DNA of 34,897 nt. It comes from Desulfobaccales bacterium. GTDB taxonomy: Bacteria > Desulfobacterota > Desulfobaccia > Desulfobaccales > 0-14-0-80-60-11. Of this stretch, positions 34,588 through 34,897 are shown piece after piece. A model generated the notes under the pieces. That model ran no database searches and was not told the DNA's origin. It worked only from the letters and a program-made list of their open reading frames with translations. How positions within the stretch are numbered: the first letter of the stretch is position 1; each line of letters starts with the position of its first letter. The translations under genes and the position numbers were made by a program. Where the stretch lies: NCBI GenBank assembly GCA_037481655.1, contig JBBFLF010000020.1, positions 9,522 through 44,418 of the forward strand, read 5' to 3'.

Positions 34588-34717
34588 GGGGAGGGGGCCA
34601 GGGGCCGAGGGCCCCTGCCCCCTCCCCAAACCCCTCCCCCAACCCCATATAGGGGGGTGGGGAGGGGGAGTCTGAGGGGAGGGCGGGGGGCCAGTGGTCC
34701 CCCGGCCCTCCCCTCAG
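34588..34717 (+). repeat. Three-hairpin intergenic repeat, copy I (first of tandem pair)
   Basis: This full copy starts 14 bases after purC in the same orientation. Hairpin 1 has arms GGGGAGGGGGCCAGGGGCC and GGCCCCTGCCCCCTCCCC. The centre has CCCCATATAGGGGGG. It ends GGCCCTCCCCTCAG. Confidence 0.9.
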
Positions 34718-34771
34718 GGGCTCTAGTTGTGGGTTTGGCCGCCAGGAAAGCGCTCCATCATCCCGGGCAAA

Positions 34772-34805
34772 GGAGCAGTAAAAAGCCTCAGGAGGAAACT
34801 GCTCC
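34772..34805. repeat. Inverted repeat between tandem repeat copies
   Basis: GGAGCAGT (34772-34779) and ACTGCTCC (34798-34805) form an 8-bp stem around an 18-base loop. It lies in the 124-base spacer between copies I and J. No gene is visible in this spacer. Confidence 0.4.
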
Positions 34806-34841
34806 GTTCATTTAGGTGAGCTTGTCTGCAAAAAGGTTTTC

Positions 34842-34897
34842 GGGGGAGGGGGCCAGGGGCCGAGGGCCCCTGCCCCCTCCCCAAACCCCTCCCCCAA
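34842..34897 (+). repeat. Three-hairpin intergenic repeat, copy J (cut by window edge)
   Basis: Hairpin 1 is identical in both arms and loop to copy I, and the start of the C-rich centre follows before the window ends. The orientation is the same as copy I. Confidence 0.85.

Overview
The window is a GC-rich, densely coded chromosomal segment from what looks like a member of the Desulfobacterota (the former Deltaproteobacteria). The pointers are a CooF-like ferredoxin paired with a flavin oxidoreductase, a free-standing FmdE-domain protein, an E. coli-length GyrB, a LivKHMGF uptake operon and a triple-GAF histidine kinase. This placement is inferred from gene content and protein style. No rRNA or tRNA was seen. 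I found no transposase, integrase, CRISPR array or phage gene, so this looks like core chromosome.

Layout. 1-1041 (minus strand): a stand-alone IMP cyclohydrolase domain (half of PurH) coupled to a small unknown gene. 1299-3183: FAD/NAD oxidoreductase plus a four-cluster ferredoxin. 3184-3897: a gene-free stretch with a candidate structured RNA (perfect -10 box, several hairpins, intrinsic terminator), then a separate promoter and leader for RNase E/G. 3898-11025: rne, ilvD (80-nt overlap), dnaN, gyrB. 11273-14106: a small beta-barrel-like protein with a His-rich tail, a zinc-ribbon/winged-helix protein, an ECF sigma factor and an FtsX/MacB-type permease. 14507-17260: LolA-like periplasmic protein, FmdE-like protein, DEDDh exonuclease and SprT-like metallopeptidase. 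17386-22020: a complete branched-chain-amino-acid-type ABC transporter. 22311-23389: two small membrane proteins. 23521-28716 (minus): galT, glgA, histidine kinase, response regulator. 29108-31865 (minus): a CDP-alcohol phosphatidyltransferase, HAD phosphatase, coiled-coil protein, QueD, HIT protein and DUF2905 protein. 32197-34574: a predicted pseudokinase-SPOR membrane protein coupled to purC.

The most striking non-coding signal is a repeat of about 130 bp built from three G/C-rich hairpins. Seven copies (two cut by the window edges) are clear, one more is a diverged full-length copy, and about three are decayed traces. All seven clear copies lie in the 3' region of a gene, in the same orientation as that gene, with the same hairpin nearest the stop codon. 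Twice a second copy follows in tandem about 130 bp later. The sense strand is also rich in closely spaced G-runs that could form quadruplexes. The placement suggests an RNA-level 3'-end element (termination, processing or stability). No mobility gene for it is visible here.

Other leads are the candidate RNA at about 3201-3595 with a ten-codon ORF behind a perfect Shine-Dalgarno, a stable hairpin in the rne leader that could serve feedback control, a kinase-fold protein that has lost its catalytic residues and carries a SPOR domain, and a possible phosphatidylglycerol-phosphate synthase/phosphatase gene pair.
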